From positions 3,951 through 67,950 of the forward strand of contig JAFGIE010000045.1 of the NCBI GenBank assembly GCA_016929775.1: a stretch of DNA of 64,000 bases. The letters run 5' to 3'. The DNA comes from Anaerolineae bacterium. Its GTDB lineage: Bacteria > Chloroflexota > Anaerolineae > JAFGEY01. Shown one piece after another: positions 1-7,099 of the stretch (positions are counted from its first letter, which is position 1; each line of letters starts with the position of its first letter). The notes below the pieces were generated by a model. The model made no database searches, was not told the origin of the DNA, and saw only the letters and a program-made list of their open reading frames with translations. The translations under genes were made by a program, and so were the position numbers.

Positions 1-1
1 C

Positions 2-1738
2 GCCCCGACGCGTCCGCCGCCGACCGCGACGGCATCCCCAACCCCGACGGCAGCGCCGACGCGCCCGCCGCCGACTGCGACGTGCACGCCCGTCCCCAGC
101 CCGACACCCGAGCCACGGCGCACAGTCGTGGCCTTTGTCTCCGACTGGGCGGGGAACGACGACATCTACCTGTTCGACCTTGCCTCGGGCGCGATCGTGC
201 GTCTCGCGGGCGGGATCGGCGAGGAACGGGACCCGGCGTTCTCGCCCGATGGGCGGTCGCTTTCGTATCGCACCAACGAGGGGGGCGCCTGGGCGTACGT
301 CCGGTACGATCTGGCGTCGGGCGAGCAGAGTGTGCTGTACGAGGGCGGGATCGGCGGCTATCTGGGCGCGCTCGCCTGCCGTCCGCAGGACCCCGTGCGC
401 TGTGTCTATGCCGCGTATCGCGGCGAAAACCCGGACCTCTACCTGCGCACAGCGGACGCAGAGCGGCGGCTGACCTCCGACCCGGCGGGCGACTATGCCC
501 CCGCCTGGCGCCCGGGGCGGGACGAGATCGCCTTTGTCTCGTGGCGCGAGGGGCAGAAGGACCTCTACCTCGTGGATGCGATAGGCGCCCAAGCCGTCCG
601 CCTATCCGGGACGGGAGGCGACGAGACGTCCCCAGCCTGGCATCCGGACGGCGACCGGCTCGTCTATGTCTACCGCGCCGACCGAGACACGGACCTGTAC
701 CTGCTCCACCTGGCGACGGGGGAGACGTCGCGCCTGACCGACGATCCCTATCCCGATCGCGCGCCTGCCTATGGTCCAGATGGGACGCTCTACTGGACCC
801 GCTACGCGCCCGGCGCGCCCTTCGAGCGGCACGACCCCTACCGCGCCGGTCGTTGGGCGCTGTGGATACGCCCGCCGGGCGGCGAGGCGCAGCGCGTGGA
901 CCTGCCGATCCCCGGGCTCGACGTGTACACGCCGGCGGCGGCGTTCGCCCTGTGGCCCGACCTGCCGCCCCTCGTCTCTGCTGACGCTCCCGAGCGCGAG
1001 GCGACCCCGACGGGCGGGCGGGCAGAGCTGGTCCCCGTCGACGTGGCAGTGGCGGGCAATGGGCCCAAGCTGAACGAGCGCGTGGTCCCGTCCTACGAGG
1101 CGTGGCGCGCCGAGGCGCTCGCGCAGACGGGTTGGGACGTGCTGGGCGAGGTGAGCGACATGTTCCGGGGTCTGGGCTACAGCAAGCGTGACTACGGGCA
1201 CCTGAGCTGGCACCGCACCGGGCGCGCGGTGGATCTGCTCTTCGAGTGGCCCGTGTCCCCGGAAGGCGAGAATGGGCTCATGGTCGTGCGCGACGACCTG
1301 GGCGCGCAGACGTACTGGCGCCTCTACCTGCGCACGCGCGCCCAGGACGGCAGCATGGGCGAACCGCTGACCGAGGCCCCGTTCGTGTTCTGGTTCTCGC
1401 TCGATCCGGCGCGCGAGCCGGAGGCGTGGGACGCGGGCGGGCGTCCTGGCGCGATCCCGCCCGGCTACTATGTCGACCTGACCCGCCTCGCGCAGCGACA
1501 CGGCTGGCACCGCATCGCCTCCTACGAGGAGCCGGACTTTGACTGGCGCACCGACAGCGTCGGGCGCGAGTTCTGGCACTACCAGCGCACCGATGGCTTG
1601 ACCTGGTGGGACGCCATGCTCGCGCTCTATCCACTGGAGACGCTCGAGGCAACCTATGGCTGGTCGGTCTGTGTGAACGTGTTGGGCATGGACCCCACCT
1701 GGCTCTCCCCCAAGGGGATCCCGACCCCGGTCCCCTGA
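2..1738 (+). CDS. Secreted TolB-like beta-propeller fused to a C-terminal M15-type peptidase domain (5' end missing)
   Basis: The frame is open to the window edge, so the N-terminus is missing. It begins with about 40 residues of Pro/Thr/Ala-rich linker, as in proteins tethered outside the membrane. About six propeller blades follow, with repeated DIYLFDL, PAFSPDG, DLYL and PAWHPDG motifs of the TolB/WD40-like type. The last ~220 residues contain SWHRTGRAVDL, matching the SxHxxGxAxD zinc signature of M15 D-Ala-D-Ala carboxypeptidases (VanY-like), and near the end EFWHY, matching the ExxH-type catalytic/third-ligand element. The likely role is an extracytoplasmic peptidoglycan-directed or related peptidase with a protein- or ligand-binding propeller; the substrate is unknown. 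A GTG at 128 could be read as a start, but it lies at the linker/propeller boundary and has no ribosome site. Domain calls are from motifs only. Confidence 0.75.
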   Translation, partial: APTRPPPTATASPTPTAAPTRPPPTATCTPVPSPTPEPRRTVVAFVSDWAGNDDIYLFDLASGAIVRLAGGIGEERDPAFSPDGRSLSYRTNEGGAWAYVRYDLASGEQSVLYEGGIGGYLGALACRPQDPVRCVYAAYRGENPDLYLRTADAERRLTSDPAGDYAPAWRPGRDEIAFVSWREGQKDLYLVDAIGAQAVRLSGTGGDETSPAWHPDGDRLVYVYRADRDTDLYLLHLATGETSRLTDDPYPDRAPAYGPDGTLYWTRYAPGAPFERHDPYRAGRWALWIRPPGGEAQRVDLPIPGLDVYTPAAAFALWPDLPPLVSADAPEREATPTGGRAELVPVDVAVAGNGPKLNERVVPSYEAWRAEALAQTGWDVLGEVSDMFRGLGYSKRDYGHLSWHRTGRAVDLLFEWPVSPEGENGLMVVRDDLGAQTYWRLYLRTRAQDGSMGEPLTEAPFVFWFSLDPAREPEAWDAGGRPGAIPPGYYVDLTRLAQRHGWHRIASYEEPDFDWRTDSVGREFWHYQRTDGLTWWDAMLALYPLETLEATYGWSVCVNVLGMDPTWLSPKGIPTPVP

Positions 1739-1753
1739 CCGGCTCTTCCGCCC

Positions 1754-2083
1754 CTAGAAGTGCTCGAACCGCTCCACGCTGAGCACAAACACGATCGCCC
1801 CGCCGACCTGGACCTCGATCGGTTCGAGCAGGATCGTCTCCTCGCACTCGACTGCCGGGGGTAGGGGGTTGACGTAGCGCGTGCGGGTGCGGCACTTGGC
1901 GCGGATGATCTCCAGCACGCGCGCCACTGCCTCATCTTGGACACCGGTCAAGATCGTGGCGTTTCCCTCGCGCAGGAACCCGCCCGTGGTGCTGATGATC
2001 GTCGCGTCATAGCCTTCCTGGATCAGGGCGTCGGTCAGCGCGTACGTGTCGTCGTGGTTGACGATGCTGATCAGCAGTTTCAT
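1754..2083 (-). CDS. darA: DarA/PstA-like cyclic-di-AMP receptor (PII-like)
   Basis: This 109-residue cytoplasmic protein has the length and pattern of the YaaQ/DarA (PstA) family: MKLLISIVNHDDTYALTDAL at the start, a central STTGGFLREGN loop, then a GVQDE segment and a C-terminal EVQVGGAIVFVLSVERFEHF. Characterised family members are trimeric PII-like proteins that bind c-di-AMP through the Gly-rich GGFLR loop. The gene is last of a three-gene minus-strand operon, starting 12 bp after the stop of the cobalamin-binding gene. The transcript begins with a c-di-AMP riboswitch, so receptor supply should respond to its own ligand. The target of the receptor cannot be read from the sequence. Confidence 0.85.
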   Translation of the reverse strand: MKLLISIVNHDDTYALTDALIQEGYDATIISTTGGFLREGNATILTGVQDEAVARVLEIIRAKCRTRTRYVNPLPPAVECEETILLEPIEVQVGGAIVFVLSVERFEHF

Positions 2084-2095
2084 GGTCCGTCCCTC

Positions 2096-3760
2096 CTATT
2101 GGCTCAGGCACGCGCGCACCCGGGCGCGCTCCGGCAGCGGTTCTCCGTCCCCGCCGATCGGCATCACGGCTCCATCCACCACGCGCGTCCGCACCGCGCC
2201 GCACGCGTAGGGGCTCCCGCGCAGGTTCGGCGCGTCGAGCAAGCCGAGCTCGACCGAGCGCGCCAGCACGTCGACGTCGAGGAGCGGGTCGCCGGAGGTC
2301 GCGGCGCCCACCCGCCGGATGCCAGCGATGATCTCTCGCGCCTCGCCCACGAGCCTGCCTTTGCGCGCCTGCACGTCCGGGTCGGCGGTCATGTCGGGCG
2401 CGCCCCGCAGCGCGTTCTCGATCGCGCGGCGCGCCATGCGGCAGCTCTCGATCACCTCGTCCGGGTGCGCCGCGTGGTCTGCCTCGCAATAGCCGACCAC
2501 GTGCACGATGTGCGGGCGCAGCGCCATCTGCACGTACACCGACGCGCCCAGGTGGCCCCGCGCCGCGTCAGCCTGGACGGGGTAGCTCATGAGCCCGGTC
2601 CGCGTCTGCCGCCAGACGCGGAACCGGTCGTTCGACAGGCTCTCTGCCAGCTCGACCTTGGCGAGCTGCTTGGCGAGGTCCATGCGGTTGGAGATGTGCG
2701 GCGGCGTCTCGAACATCATCGTCGCCACATAGTCGCCCACGCCCATGGCGCGCGCCACGTACGCATACAGGTACGCTGCCGCGCAGGCGACGGCGTCGTG
2801 TGCGTCGCGCAGTTCCCAGTGGTGCGGTTCGTTCCCCTCCACCGGCACGCCGCGCTCGCCGTGCCAGCGCATGAGGGCCATGTGATCGGCGATGCTCTGG
2901 CGGAGGGAAAGCGGTCCTCGCCCATCGACGACGTTGAACCAAAAGAGCGAGGTCGCGCACCAGGCGTTGTGGATGGTACGCCGCAGCAGCTCCCCGTAAC
3001 GCAGCAGGTCGTCGGTGCCCGAATACGATCGCATGAGCGGATAGTTGCCCCGCCGGCTCGCGGCGTAGAGCCGCTCCAGGTCGCGCGCGCTGCGAAAGGG
3101 CACCCCGCCCGCCCCCGTGCGCCGCGGATCGATCCGCTCTGGATGGAACAGGTTTTCCTGTGCATCCTGGTCGGGACCGAGCGAGATCACGTCCAGCGCC
3201 TGCGCCTCAGCGATGCGCTCGATGCCCTCTACCGTCGGACCGATGCTCATGCCGGGCAGGCCAAAGTGGTGGCGCAGCAGCGGGTAGGGCGCCTTCCAGG
3301 CAATGCGCGGGATCAGCGCGGCGGGAGTTTCCTCCCCCTGCAGCGCCTCCCAGCGCTGCCCGCGCAGGTAGGCGACGACGGCTTCGGGCGGCTCCTCTCC
3401 GCTGAACACGGCGTCGTACATGCCGATCTCGCGCGCCACGGCGGCGACCGGCGGCGTGCCGCCAAACACAAAGCGCACCGGCTTGCCCGCTCCCACGAGG
3501 CCCGCCTGCGAGCACGCTTCTCCCAGCTCCATCAGCAGCGAGCGCGCCGTCTCGGGGGTCAGCCGGTAGCTCACGGCGACGATGTCCGGCGCCGTCCGCC
3601 GGATGGCGGCGAGCATCGCGTCCACTGACGTCGCTGGTCCGGTAAAGACCGTCTCGTACCCTTCCTCCTCCGCCAAGCGCATGAAACTAAGCACGCCCGC
3701 GACGTGCACGCACTCGCCCAACGCGCCGCCGAGGATGGTCTTGCCCTCTCCCGCCTTCAT
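2096..3760 (-). CDS. Cobalamin-binding protein with a methylaspartate-mutase-epsilon-like region
   Basis: 554 residues. Residues ~1-140 form a B12-binding Rossmann domain: GECVHVAG (the DxHxxG position), VSYRL (the SxL position) and VFGGTPP (the GG motif). The His that would ligate cobalt is present, but the preceding Asp of DxHxxG is Cys. The remaining ~400 residues resemble the epsilon (catalytic barrel) chain of glutamate mutase. Examples are the DGRGPLSLRQSIADH stretch, MMFETPP, and a C-terminal GLLDAPNLRGSPYACG resembling the end of GlmE. This would be an S-E fusion of a carbon-skeleton mutase, substrate unknown. The ATG at 3760 overlaps the upstream stop in an ATGA, so translation is probably coupled to the dehydrogenase; an upstream in-frame start at 3874 lies inside that gene. 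B12 binding is fairly secure, mutase activity less so. Confidence 0.65.
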   Translation of the reverse strand: MKAGEGKTILGGALGECVHVAGVLSFMRLAEEEGYETVFTGPATSVDAMLAAIRRTAPDIVAVSYRLTPETARSLLMELGEACSQAGLVGAGKPVRFVFGGTPPVAAVAREIGMYDAVFSGEEPPEAVVAYLRGQRWEALQGEETPAALIPRIAWKAPYPLLRHHFGLPGMSIGPTVEGIERIAEAQALDVISLGPDQDAQENLFHPERIDPRRTGAGGVPFRSARDLERLYAASRRGNYPLMRSYSGTDDLLRYGELLRRTIHNAWCATSLFWFNVVDGRGPLSLRQSIADHMALMRWHGERGVPVEGNEPHHWELRDAHDAVACAAAYLYAYVARAMGVGDYVATMMFETPPHISNRMDLAKQLAKVELAESLSNDRFRVWRQTRTGLMSYPVQADAARGHLGASVYVQMALRPHIVHVVGYCEADHAAHPDEVIESCRMARRAIENALRGAPDMTADPDVQARKGRLVGEAREIIAGIRRVGAATSGDPLLDVDVLARSVELGLLDAPNLRGSPYACGAVRTRVVDGAVMPIGGDGEPLPERARVRACLSQ

Positions 3761-4866
3761 GGTCTGACGCCCTCGATCACGTACGCGCTCAACTCGCCCA
3801 CGCTGAGCCCCCGCAGCCCCAGTCGGTCCAGCGTCCGCCCGGTGCGCCAATAGTCGGTCTGGTGCACGATGCACGCCAGGCGGACGATCGACTCGATCGC
3901 GCGCGTCTGGACGCCGTACTGGTCACCCAGGGCGGCGATCGGGACCAGGCTCATCGGCACATCCTCAAAGATGTAGCGGATCTCCAAGCTGGGCGGGGCC
4001 TTGATCCCGTGGTAGCCGGGGTTGTTGTGGATCGCCTCGTTGAGCGTCGATCCACGCGCGTCGTACGCCATCTGCAGCCATTCTGTCGCCGTGATCGCCC
4101 GGATGCCCAACGCCGCGGCGACGGTCACCCGTTCGCGGTCGAGCGCTTCCAGCACGCGCGCCACCGACGGCGTTACGCCGTCGATGTAGAACTGGTAGTC
4201 GCCGCGCGTCGACTCGATCCGACCGGCGTTGAGCAGGGTCAGCGCGGGGTGAAAGATGGCGCCCATGTTGTTCAGGCTGGTGTGCAGGACGTCCTCGCCG
4301 TCGATGAACTGCGGGTAGGCGGGGCGGAGCGCGTCGAGCACTGCCCTGGTGCGCGTCGCCGGGAGGGCGGCGAGTGGGACGGCGTCCTTGATCCGGAAGA
4401 TCTGGGCCTGCGCTGGCCCATCGGAGCGACTGGCGTACACTAGGGTCTCCGCCTCAGCCAGGGCCACGTCGGCCCGACAGCCTTGCTGCCGCAGCGCGTG
4501 CGCGAACTCGATCGCCCCGCCCGTCCGCCCGGGGTTGAGCACCACGATCTGCCCGTCCTGCAGGTGCGGGGCGGCTGCCTGTGCGATCTCCCGGTGCGCG
4601 CAGGCGGGCACCACCACCATCACGATCTGGGCGTCCGCCAGCGCCTCCGCCATGTCAGAGGTGACGGCGTGCAGGGCGCCAAACCCTTCCGGCCCACCGG
4701 GCCACGCGGAGGACAGGTTGACCCCGCCCCGCGCCTGGATCGCCGCGATGTGGGCATGGGTCCGGTTGTAGAGCGTGACGGGGAAGCCCCCCAATGCCAA
4801 GTGCGCCGCCATGGCCTTGCCGCCGTGCCCGGCGCCGATCACCGTATAGTGCGTGCCGAGTTCCAT
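3757..4866 (-). CDS. NAD(P)-dependent opine/octopine dehydrogenase-family protein
   Basis: 369 residues. The N-terminus YTVIGAGHGGKAMAAHLALGG is a Rossmann GxGxxG nucleotide site. The C-terminal half has the NNMGAIFHP and NNPGYHGIKAP features of the octopine/nopaline dehydrogenase C-terminal domain, with a conserved His in the first. Family members reductively couple a 2-oxo acid to an amino acid, or oxidise related N-substituted amino acids; the actual substrates are unknown. The start at 4866 is chosen because a clear AAAGGAG lies just upstream and homology begins there. It is the first gene after a c-di-AMP riboswitch and terminator, and overlaps the next gene by 4 bp (ATGA). Pairing with a B12 mutase-like enzyme suggests a two-step route to an unusual amino-acid derivative, which is inference. 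Confidence 0.75.
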   Translation of the reverse strand: MELGTHYTVIGAGHGGKAMAAHLALGGFPVTLYNRTHAHIAAIQARGGVNLSSAWPGGPEGFGALHAVTSDMAEALADAQIVMVVVPACAHREIAQAAAPHLQDGQIVVLNPGRTGGAIEFAHALRQQGCRADVALAEAETLVYASRSDGPAQAQIFRIKDAVPLAALPATRTRAVLDALRPAYPQFIDGEDVLHTSLNNMGAIFHPALTLLNAGRIESTRGDYQFYIDGVTPSVARVLEALDRERVTVAAALGIRAITATEWLQMAYDARGSTLNEAIHNNPGYHGIKAPPSLEIRYIFEDVPMSLVPIAALGDQYGVQTRAIESIVRLACIVHQTDYWRTGRTLDRLGLRGLSVGELSAYVIEGVRP

Positions 4867-4930
4867 GTGCTCTCCTTTGAGAGGCGCGAGACACTCCGGA
4901 CCGCGCCTTGGGCGATCAGCCTGCGTACAT

Positions 4931-4961
4931 GAAAAGCGCCCCAAGCCAAAGCCTGGAGCGC
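4931..4961 (-). terminator. Intrinsic terminator of the c-di-AMP riboswitch expression platform
   Basis: On the minus strand an 11-bp stem (GCGCTCCAGGC with GCTTGGGGCGC, two or three G-U pairs) closes a TTTG loop and is followed by TTTTC. It sits between the riboswitch aptamer and the first gene, 64 bp before the start codon. This arrangement fits ligand-controlled premature termination. No competing antiterminator helix was worked out. Confidence 0.8.
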
Positions 4962-4978
4962 GGGCCACGCGGCGGCTC

Positions 4979-5122
4979 TGCCTCTTTCAATGCCGACGAA
5001 GTTAGCTGACGGGTTAGGGCTGAAAGATGCCCTTCTCGCGCGCGAAGCGCGAGATACACCCCACAGGTGGGTCCTCCGCTCCCCGGCGTGAGCGCCGGGG
5101 ATTAGGCTACAGGTTCGATTGT
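4979..5122 (-). promoter_or_regulatory. ydaO/yuaA-type cyclic-di-AMP riboswitch
   Basis: Read on the minus strand, the leader holds the conserved blocks of the ydaO family in order: TAGCCTAAT, a GC-rich hairpin (CCCCGGCG/CGCCGGGG), GCGGAGGACCCA, GGGGTGTATCT, a variable hairpin, AAGGGCATCTTTCAGCCCT, ACCCGTCAGCTAAC, TTCGTCGGCATTGAAAGAGG. The aptamer lies directly downstream of a strong promoter and is followed by an intrinsic terminator, so it is probably an OFF switch when c-di-AMP is high, as in characterised members. It controls the opine-dehydrogenase/B12/DarA-like operon. Edges are approximate. Confidence 0.9.
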
Positions 5123-5128
5123 GCTCCC

Positions 5129-5157
5129 ATTCTACGCCCGTTCGCGCCCTATGTCAA
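5129..5157 (-). promoter_or_regulatory. Promoter of the riboswitch operon
   Basis: Minus strand -35 TTGACA (5157-5152), 17-bp spacer, -10 TAGAAT (5134-5129). Transcription should start near 5122, immediately before the riboswitch. Confidence 0.85.
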
Positions 5158-5276
5158 GCGACCCGGGGCCGCTGCCGGGCAAGCGTAGGCCAGTCGTACG
5201 GGAACCGGAGGCTGGATCCCGCTTTCCCGACGACTGGACGTGCGGGAAGGGCCGACCTTCTGCATTGGGGTTGTCC

Positions 5277-5304
5277 TTGTGCCACCGCGTTCTCGTGCTA
5301 TAAT
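5277..5304 (+). promoter_or_regulatory. Promoter of the MFS transporter gene
   Basis: -10 TATAAT at 5299-5304, with TTGTGC at 5277-5282 (16-bp spacer) as the best -35. It lies inside a longer open frame starting at 5119, which rules out that upstream start. Confidence 0.6.
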
Positions 5305-5331
5305 GTACGGCACCCCCAACTGGAGATGACG

Positions 5332-6567
5332 ATGACCAGACAACGCCCATCCGAGCGACCTTCCTTCCTTTCCACCCTCCAGCGCCCGATCGTGGTGCTG
5401 CTGCTGCTGCAGCTGATGGCGGGCATGATCCTCTCCCCCAGCCGTACCTTCTTGCCGGTGTATGTCAAGGAGCTGGGGTACTCGGCGATCCTGATCTCGA
5501 CCCTGGCGACGATCAGCCAGATTGCCGGCTTGGCGGCTTCCTTGGCGGGCGGCACGTTGAGCGATACGCTGGGCCGCAAGGGAACGCTCCTGCTGGGCAA
5601 CGTGGGGTACCTGCTGACCAGCCTGATCTTTTTCACGCCCTCGATCGGCGCGATCGGCGTGCTGTGGGCGATCGGTGGGTTCGCGATGGGGCTGCACACG
5701 CTGGGCGGCGAGAGCTATCTGATGGATACCGCCCACCCGAACTACCTGGGCGTGCTGGCGGCGCTCTACAACTGGGGCTACACCTTGGGCGGCGCGCTGA
5801 GTAGCCCAGTGGCTGGCTTTGTACTCGACCGCTGGTCATACGACGTCTTTGGCGCCGTCCTGCTCACCTTTGCGCTGGGGACGGTCCTCGCCAACGCGTT
5901 TGCCCTGCCCCGATCGCCGGTGGAGGGACGGGCCCGGTCTGTCGCGCGCCAGAGATGGTTCGGTTACCGCGAGATCGCCACGCGCCCTCCGGTGTGGATG
6001 CTCTCGGTGCTGCGCTTTCTGCCTACCTTTTACTATGGCATGAGCAACATCCTGATCCCGCTGCTGCTCTACGCCGCCGGCGCGAGCAAGATGGTGATCG
6101 CCCTGTATGCCACCGTCGGGCAGGTCGCTGCCTCCTTGGCCCAGGTCGTGGTCGGGCGGCAAGCCGACCGCTATGGTCCCAAGTGGCCGACCGTCGTGAC
6201 CTTTGGTGCGCTGGTCGTCGGCATTGTCGGCGTCGGGGCCCTGACCAGTTCGCTGTGGGGCGTGTTTGCCTTTGGCGCACTGGGCCTCGCCGCAGCCTGG
6301 TCGTTGTCGACGCTGCTGCCCAGCCTGGTCGCAGAGGTGACAGCGCCCGAGGAGCGAGGGCGTGTGCTGGGATGGATCCACCTGTGGTGGAACCTGGCGA
6401 TGAGCATGGGCGCGATGGCAGGCGGGGCGATGTACGAGGTCGCAGTGGCGCTGCCCTTTGGCATCTCGGCTGTACTGAACGTGATCGCGATCGCGCTGGT
6501 CTTTGTCTTTCACCGCATGATGCGAGCGTCGCAAGTGGCCTCGAACGCCGGCTTGAGCGATCGGTGA
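5332..6567 (+). CDS. Major facilitator superfamily transporter
   Basis: 411 residues, almost entirely hydrophobic, with about 12 predicted membrane helices. GGTLSDTLGRKG between helices 2 and 3 is the MFS motif A, and GRQADRYGPKW is its weaker copy in the second half. The substrate is not recognisable; the general look is of a small-molecule or drug efflux carrier. The start at 5332 is preferred over the in-frame ATG at 5326 because GGAG at 5322-5325 is correctly spaced for the later one. The TATAAT at 5299-5304 excludes starts further upstream. The gene is divergent from the c-di-AMP riboswitch operon and stands alone, followed by the trpS T-box promoter 2 bp after its stop. Confidence 0.8.
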   Translation: MTRQRPSERPSFLSTLQRPIVVLLLLQLMAGMILSPSRTFLPVYVKELGYSAILISTLATISQIAGLAASLAGGTLSDTLGRKGTLLLGNVGYLLTSLIFFTPSIGAIGVLWAIGGFAMGLHTLGGESYLMDTAHPNYLGVLAALYNWGYTLGGALSSPVAGFVLDRWSYDVFGAVLLTFALGTVLANAFALPRSPVEGRARSVARQRWFGYREIATRPPVWMLSVLRFLPTFYYGMSNILIPLLLYAAGASKMVIALYATVGQVAASLAQVVVGRQADRYGPKWPTVVTFGALVVGIVGVGALTSSLWGVFAFGALGLAAAWSLSTLLPSLVAEVTAPEERGRVLGWIHLWWNLAMSMGAMAGGAMYEVAVALPFGISAVLNVIAIALVFVFHRMMRASQVASNAGLSDR

Positions 6568-6568
6568 C

Positions 6569-6597
6569 TTGACAGGCGCCCTGGTCCCGGGTATACT
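6569..6597 (+). promoter_or_regulatory. Promoter of the trpS T-box transcript
   Basis: -35 TTGACA at 6569-6574, 17-bp spacer, -10 TATACT at 6592-6597. It starts 2 bp after the stop codon of the MFS gene. Confidence 0.85.
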
Positions 6598-6603
6598 GAT
6601 CCT

Positions 6604-6888
6604 AACGAATATCGTTCAAGGCGCTGAACCGGAAGAGTAGCGCCTGCGCGCGCGTCAGAGAGGCGGGCCTGGGGTGTGAGCTCGCTCGCAAGCGGCAGGC
6701 GTGAATGGGCCGGGAAGCCGCTCACCCGAACCTTCGTGCGGTAGGGTGAGCCGGAGAAGCCACCGTTACCAGGGCTCAAGGTATCAACCGCAGGTTGGCA
6801 TGGGCCTGCCTGAGGAGCGTACCTGTCGAGAGGGGCTCGCCCGTTCCCTGGGGCAGGCCCAAGTGAGGTGGCACCGCGGGACGCGCAG
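6604..6888 (+). promoter_or_regulatory. T-box leader responding to uncharged tRNA-Trp
   Basis: The leader shows T-box elements in order: a 5' GGAAGAGTAG block, CAGAGAG (AG bulge), GGGGTGTGAGC (distal loop), and GTGAATGGGCC. In the last, TGG at 6706-6708 follows GAA in the specifier position and encodes Trp. The T-box sequence proper, AGGTGGCACCGCGGGA, is at 6866-6881. Its TGGC bulge can pair with a GCCA 3' end, consistent with the G discriminator usual for tRNA-Trp. A terminator follows, and trpS is the downstream gene. The specifier assignment rests on visual alignment. Confidence 0.88.
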
Positions 6889-6929
6889 CGCGCTTCTCGT
6901 CCTCAACCGAGGAGGAGAAGCGCGTTTTC
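6889..6929 (+). terminator. T-box regulated intrinsic terminator
   Basis: A 16-position stem with one mismatch runs from 6889-6904 to 6909-6924, closed by AACC and followed by TTTTC. The left arm (TCCTC at 6900-6904) can alternatively pair with TGAGG at 6864-6868 to make the antiterminator. From 6930 to 7099 the leader is GC-rich and no further element was seen. Confidence 0.85.
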
Positions 6930-7099
6930 TGTACCCGGAAGGCGAGGGGGAGCCGCTGCGAGCGCGGTTCGGTCCACGCGCCGGGGTTCCCGGCGACCGA
7001 GCGTCCTGCGCGCTCCTTGCCCGTCGTCCACCCGGCATCGTAGGCTGCGCGGCGGCGTGGGCGTCCACGACCCGCTGTGATCGACAAAGGAGGCGACAC

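Noticed and set aside
128..1738. Complete gene starting at GTG 128
   Set aside because: The frame continues upstream through a Pro/Thr linker to the window edge and there is no ribosome site before 128, so the gene is treated as 5'-partial.
1937..3628. Long plus-strand open frame antisense to the cobalamin-binding gene
   Set aside because: It is the complement of a gene with clear domain motifs, has Arg/His-rich unpatterned protein sequence and no ribosome site. Such long shadows are expected at this GC content.
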